Under the pieces are notes generated by a model. It had not been told where the DNA came from, made no database searches, and saw only the letters and a program-made list of their open reading frames with translations. DNA of 64,000 bases, taken from Ophiodon elongatus. Lineage: Eukaryota > Chordata > Actinopteri > Perciformes > Hexagrammidae. The position numbers and the translations under genes are program-made. This document shows positions 58,866 through 64,000 of this stretch, in pieces (positions within the stretch are counted from its first letter, which is position 1; each line of letters begins with the position of its first letter). Where the stretch lies: contig JACSYO010001363.1 in NCBI GenBank assembly GCA_016806645.1, forward strand, positions 1-64,000, read 5' to 3'.

Positions 58866-59639
58866 AGGAGACGGTGCAGCTTGGCTAGCCCTGCAGCAAC
58901 ATAATCACACATCGCCATTCGACTGTGAAAAACAATACACAGCGGAGGAGGCCTCTGCAGTAGCTCTGCTGCCTGGTTCTCCAAACTGTGAAGCCTGGCT
59001 ATCCATCTATTCTCACAGCTGATGGTGTGTGTGGTCCCCGGGTTCTTTCCCTGCTCTGTGATGCTGAATGCAGAAGACTGATTTGAGCTGTCATGGAACC
59101 GAAGGGGTCAGCGTGGATGAACTTCAGTCTGGGCACTGTGGGAAAATGTCTGATAGGACTTATCTCCATTTACGTTCAGTGATGGACGACGACCCCGCCG
59201 AAGCCGAGACCTTGTTTTTATCAATGACACATTAAAGCAAAGCATATCTGACCTGCTGGCTCCCCCATCCGTCTCATTGCTGAAGCCGAAAGAGCAGAGA
59301 ACGTTTAGTGATAGTGATATGACGTGGAGTCAAATCCTTTAGGCCAGATGTGGCTTTATTCAGGGACATCCATATGATGTTGAAAACTGGGAAATCTGGG
59401 GCAAATTGGCCTGAGGGGCTGTTTCAAAATTATTGCGTAAATGTGTTTCAAACTCCACATCTCCAGTTTGTAATGCAGGCTTTCTATTAAAATTGTATCT
59501 CCAAAAAATACTGCCTCATAGGAAGTCTGTTCAAGCAGCTCATTACGACCCAAATTTACGTTTATTGTTAGGCGATAACCTCTCATGGCTGTTGTCATAG
59601 AGACAAGAGCAAAAGAGGGAATCAGGTTACGTTGTATAA
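58866..59639. other. Intergenic, nothing recognised
   Basis: The longest frame (59356-59760, minus) overlaps a family A repeat and shows no known domain. Confidence 0.5.
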
Positions 59640-59935
59640 AAAACGAGAAAGTCTGGAAGAGGAGGACGGTGGGATGGACGGATGGGTCAAACAAACACGA
59701 GGACTTTGACCCAGGAGACCACTGTTCATGTCCCCTAAGTGTGCAAGTTAAGTTACGCAACGTACTTAACTTGTGTTAAATTACATAACGTACTTAACTT
59801 GTGTACGTAACACAAGTTATGTCACAAACATTCTTATTTTAACCCAAACCATGATCTTTTCTTAAACCTAACCAACTAGTTTTGTATCAATTCACAACGC
59901 TAACCAGGTATTAAAAACTGTTGTTTGGGGAGAAT
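59640..59935 (+). repeat. Dispersed family A, copy with internal short duplication
   Basis: The block gatgggtcaaacaaacacga, ggactttgacccaggagacc leads through two direct copies of cgtacttaacttgtg to aacccaaaccatgatctttt and aaacctaaccaactagtttt. It matches 16140-16290 and 30380-30620. Confidence 0.7.
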
Positions 59936-61529
59936 TGCCCCCGAAACTCAAACTGAGATGACCCTAATGACATCATTACATCATCAGGGTTATTTTCTCA
60001 GACTTGACAGAAGAGACTATACAACTGGTTCCAAGGGCTGACTAGTAAAAACCATGAGGAGTAAATTGGTGGTGGTCAAATAAGTTTCACATAGCCACCA
60101 AATCACACATTAGGATACGATTTTTAATTTCCAAGAGAGACTTGAGCGCAGAAAACATTCAGAACCAGCAAAACAGAAGGAACACAACTACACAATGAAC
60201 AGGAATTAAGAATTCCATCTGTTCGCTGTTTCTTTTTACCATGTGCTACCAAATGAACAGTGTTACACAGTTTTACTCTCCCAACCTTGGATTCCTAAGT
60301 ATAAAGATAAATCAGAGGGTTAGATACACTGAATGCATTTGATTACAATCAGATTTGAGCTAAATAGTTGCTGTGTTCCTTTTCTTTAGCATCAACTACC
60401 ACAATGTCAACAACTCATTCCCAGACATGTAGATATGGTCATCACTAAGTGACGCAGGTCTGTAAAGGCCATTTATTGGTGGAAATCAGACGTTCAGAGA
60501 CCTATCTCTAATGTCATGAATACCACTGACATCAGCTAGTCCATGTGCATTATCCATCTATCTTAATGAAAGGTCTCATGTAAAAGTAAGAGCGAAGTTA
60601 CAAATTGTTGAGAAGTTATTCTGACACTGCTGACATGCATCGTCAACAACAAAGTGGTTCAATTCTCCTCCGTTAGACGGACCAGATTTCTGGTTACTTT
60701 GAATCTGACAGGATCCAGAAGTGCTCTGGGTCCCACCCGGGGGGAAGATAAGAGCTTACTGCAACTCCTTTTTGATGTGTCGACCTAATGACCTCCTGAG
60801 TGACCCAGGCCTGCTCCGACCAGCTGCAGCCCCACTGTCTGAGGAGCAGACTTTACAAAACAAACCCCCACCACAAAGTGTCTACACCTCTCAGTTCAAA
60901 ATGGAAGCAGCAGATGCAGAGGTACACTGACTCTAGTCGTAGGGGTCAATCTTCAAAGACACCAGATCCAACATTTCCCATACTGCAACAAATGGCATCT
61001 TTTTGTTTGGCCCTTCCCCTTCGGCTCTCCATTTTATAGATTTGTGGTCATCCTGTCCAAGCAGAGATCAGCCTGATGACATCACTATGACAAAAAAAGC
61101 TGAATCTATGATGCACTGTAGTTTTTGTCACTATTTGTGGATGATGATGGTCTTTGGAGGGGAGTCTTCAACGTCTGTTTACTCTGGCTTTAAAATATTT
61201 GGATCAGGCCGAGAAGAAAACAAATAGAGCTTAAAAATATCCGCTGCCGGGGGTAAATACCTTGTTTTTGTCTTTTGTCTTCTGAAGTTCAAGATAGATT
61301 TCAACTTTTCTCTAGTTTGGATTGTAAGCAAGCTTACCTGAAATACTGTTCGAGACGAAAAACCAATATCTCTCTTCATGTGACTGAAAGTGACTGGGGA
61401 GCAATAAACATGACGTATATCAAGTAAGGATATGTATTCTCTTACACTTCATAAAATATGGATGTAGTCTCTGAAGAGCCGTTGAGAAGCTCAAAGTGGG
61501 TGAAAATTCCATAATAACCTTTCAGCATA
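59936..61529. other. Intergenic, nothing recognised
   Basis: No gene is supported. Confidence 0.5.
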
Positions 61530-61740
61530 TTGCTGCCAGCTGGCGAGAGATACAGAAATATCAGCAGCTGTATCAGACTACATAACAGCTTATTTCCTCA
61601 GGCTATAAGACAGCTGAATTCTTCTTCTACAGCCACCATATTTCTTTTATTTTGTATGTGTTTCTCTCATGTAGCAAAATAGGACACACTGCATTCTGTT
61701 GCCTGACCTGTTGTACAATGACAATAATGGACCTTGTAGC
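61530..61740 (+). mobile_element. CR1/Rex1-like LINE 3' end
   Basis: One frame reads LLPAGERYRNISSCIRLHNS and then LFPQAIRQLNS, the standard last residues of fish CR1/Rex1-type ORF2 ('LLPSGRRYR...NSFFPQAVRLLN'). It is followed by an untranslated tail ending ttgtacaatgacaataatgg. Only this C-terminal stub remains. Confidence 0.8.
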
Positions 61741-64000
61741 ACTGTTACTTTTAATTCAAGTGGTAAGAAAACTAGACTTCTGAACCTCCTCTCGGCTGTT
61801 TTTCCAGGGAAACCTCGGCCAATCACAGGTCATTTCAGAGAGAAAGAATTCGTATTGGTTCACCCCTTCAGATGGTGAAAGCCTGATTCAACTGTGGAAA
61901 TTCCCTGCACAGCAAAGCAACCCAAAAATAATTTAAGATGGACTTATCAAAAAGAGAGTCACGCAATTCAGAGATGGAGAAAACATTTTTTTCTTTCCAT
62001 CTCTAAAACGCTTCGCAATGTTGAAGCAAGTTAGAGTCTCAAACCACAGTACGTCACACACAAGGTAGCACAGAGAACAGGATGGTTATTCTTTTAGAAA
62101 TCTTATAGAATTGCTGCTTTATAACGGCATCGGGATCACCATGGGCATGATGTTTAGGTATGAATGACTAGTACTAGTACTCGTACAGGTTACTGAAGCT
62201 CATGTTCTGTATATGCCCGTGCTCATCTGGTGGGAGGGGCTGAGGGTCATTCTGGCATTTCTTCAGTTTTTTTGCCTTTTCCAGAAAGCTGTCTTTGCTT
62301 GGCCATCACTTGATTTACAACATGCTGAACAACTGAAAAAGTATTTTTGCCCAATGAATGGGCGTTATGGTAGTTGTTTGCTTAGTTGTCATTGCCCTAT
62401 TTGGTCATTGCATCATTCCATGTGTTAGAAAGTTGATTGAAAAGTCCATAACACAGAGTGTTTCCCAATATGTGGATATTCCCAAGGCTGATCCTGCAAC
62501 ATCAGACTTGTTCACAATGCCCGACTGATTTCCTCCCTTAGACGAGGAGGACAACCAAAGAGACATTTCTGTGTAATACTTAGATTTATTATTACAGAGA
62601 AATGTGATCTCACAAAACAGCTAATGCTTTCTTTTCTTTTTTTTACTTGATAAAGGAAATGATTAAATTGACAGTTGATTTCGGAGGATTATTATGATAA
62701 CATAACTAGATGGATGGTTAGATTTGTTTAAATTGTTGTGATTATTGCTTGTTACGAACTCACTGACATGTTGTCTTTTCATACAGTAGCACAGAGATGG
62801 AGGTCGGATGTCTGTTTCACCTCATCTCCGGAGATCTGGTCATGCTAAAATACCACGTTAACATTCCCTAGCTTAACATGGAGTTGCTTACTTCTCGTGA
62901 GAACAGCTAATGCCATAACCTAATCCATTAATGATGTGCATATGTAAACCTTTTTGGGTAATAGATGTTGATGTTTCGATAAATTGTTTAATGGTCATAA
63001 TAATGACCAAAGAGGGAATTGTTGTGAAAATGTATTATATTGCTCTTTTTACATGTAACTTGTATTGCTCAACCCTGAACATACACGAGAGACGGCTCAT
63101 CCTGACCTCACCAACGCGGTGCCATCACCAGGGCCAAATAACAAGTGTATCTTATCACATGTGTTATGTCTGACGTGGTGTACTGTCATCCAGTTTCTCG
63201 CCCTTTCTCCCAGGCCCTTGTAGACAACAACACCCTCTAAACTCTGTTAAACCTTTTCTTGTTGTTAGAACTCTGAACCATCTTTGGGGAAAGAGCTCTA
63301 TCCATTCTGCTGAATTATTCCAAGTGTCTGCTCAATAAATACTTAAAGACATTTAAGGGTTTTCACAAAAGGTTGATTTCCACCACAACTGCCCCAGTTT
63401 TAAATTTGAAACTAAGTGGCATTTACTCTCAATGGCTTCTCCTTGATTTATTGTGGCTTGGATTGATGTTACCTTGGACAATTGGTTGTGTCAAGTGCTG
63501 ACATGTAAATATAATTGTAGTTTTGTCCCAAACAAAGATTTTGCCTTTGAACCTTCGGAACTACTTCTCTTACTTTGCTCGTGGCAATCGGTTAAATACC
63601 AGCATGAGGATGATTTAACTGGAACTACACTATTGTGTAATAGAAGTGGTCGTAAATGCAATGTCTCAGACAATTATCTTTTAGGGGATCTGTGGGAAAT
63701 CACTGGAAGGGAAAACATTTCATTCAGCATGCCTAAATGATTCGTTTTGGAGAAAGGATTTGATTGGATGTGCACGATCCTCTGGCCAATTCTGGTTTCC
63801 CCCAGAACCTGAACAGGATTTGTCATTGCTTGGAAGTTGTATGAAAATATGAAGGTGTTGATTATTATGTAAATCAGACACAGAGATGCTCTGCGCTGAT
63901 GGGTGAGTGTGGTGATCTTCATTTTTAACAAGGCATCTGTTTATTCAATGAAGTGTCAGGCTTTAGGTGTGGAGTTATTGGCAATTTGTACGGGCCGTGT
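61741..64000. other. Intergenic to window end, nothing recognised
   Basis: Short frames on both strands show no family resemblance. No repeat could be named. Confidence 0.5.

Overview
The window is a piece of a teleost fish nuclear genome, probably a percomorph. The one conserved host gene has a vertebrate exon-intron structure. The rest is a typical fish mixture of L2, RTE/Rex3-like and CR1/Rex1-like LINE remnants, hAT elements, short inverted-repeat elements and many (CA)n, (TA)n and other tandem repeats. Nothing looks bacterial, viral or organellar. Operon, ribosome-binding-site and riboswitch annotation does not apply.

Positions 1-2002 hold the 3' end of RCE1, the CAAX prenyl protease 2 of the ER membrane, on the + strand. 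Its last three coding exons (332-403, 526-588, 1773-2002) have clean splice sites and keep both downstream catalytic motifs. The upstream exons lie outside the window. Its 3' UTR may run several kb; the best-looking poly(A) signal is at 7123-7128, but this is not certain. From about 2 kb to 64 kb I find no other host gene I can name. I did not find a convincing tRNA, rRNA, miRNA or CRISPR.

The long intergenic region is best read as layers of mobile elements. Several have exact target-site duplications that fix their ends: a 2310-bp hAT-Charlie-type element with a nearly intact transposase (52507-54816), two non-autonomous hAT elements (7339-8037 and 25616-26156), and a 5'-truncated RTE/Rex3-like LINE (57195-57860). 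Others are recognised from protein-level remnants (L2 at 9395-10200, CR1/Rex1-like at 61530-61740 and 19384-19565) or from several copies inside the window (dispersed families A, B and C).

The most interesting structure is a nest at 52.2-55.3 kb. A minus-strand LINE has the C-terminal end of its ORF amplified into an 18-codon (54-bp) minisatellite, and the hAT-Charlie element later landed inside one repeat unit. Other notable structures are a 34/36-bp tandem array with open frames on both strands (34.9-35.4 kb), a 313-bp CA-rich array (28.7-29.05 kb), a strong G-quadruplex motif (18.24 kb), a 74-bp alternating purine-pyrimidine tract (58.8 kb) and a perfect 16-bp hairpin (11.3 kb). I see no evidence for a new multi-gene biological system here.
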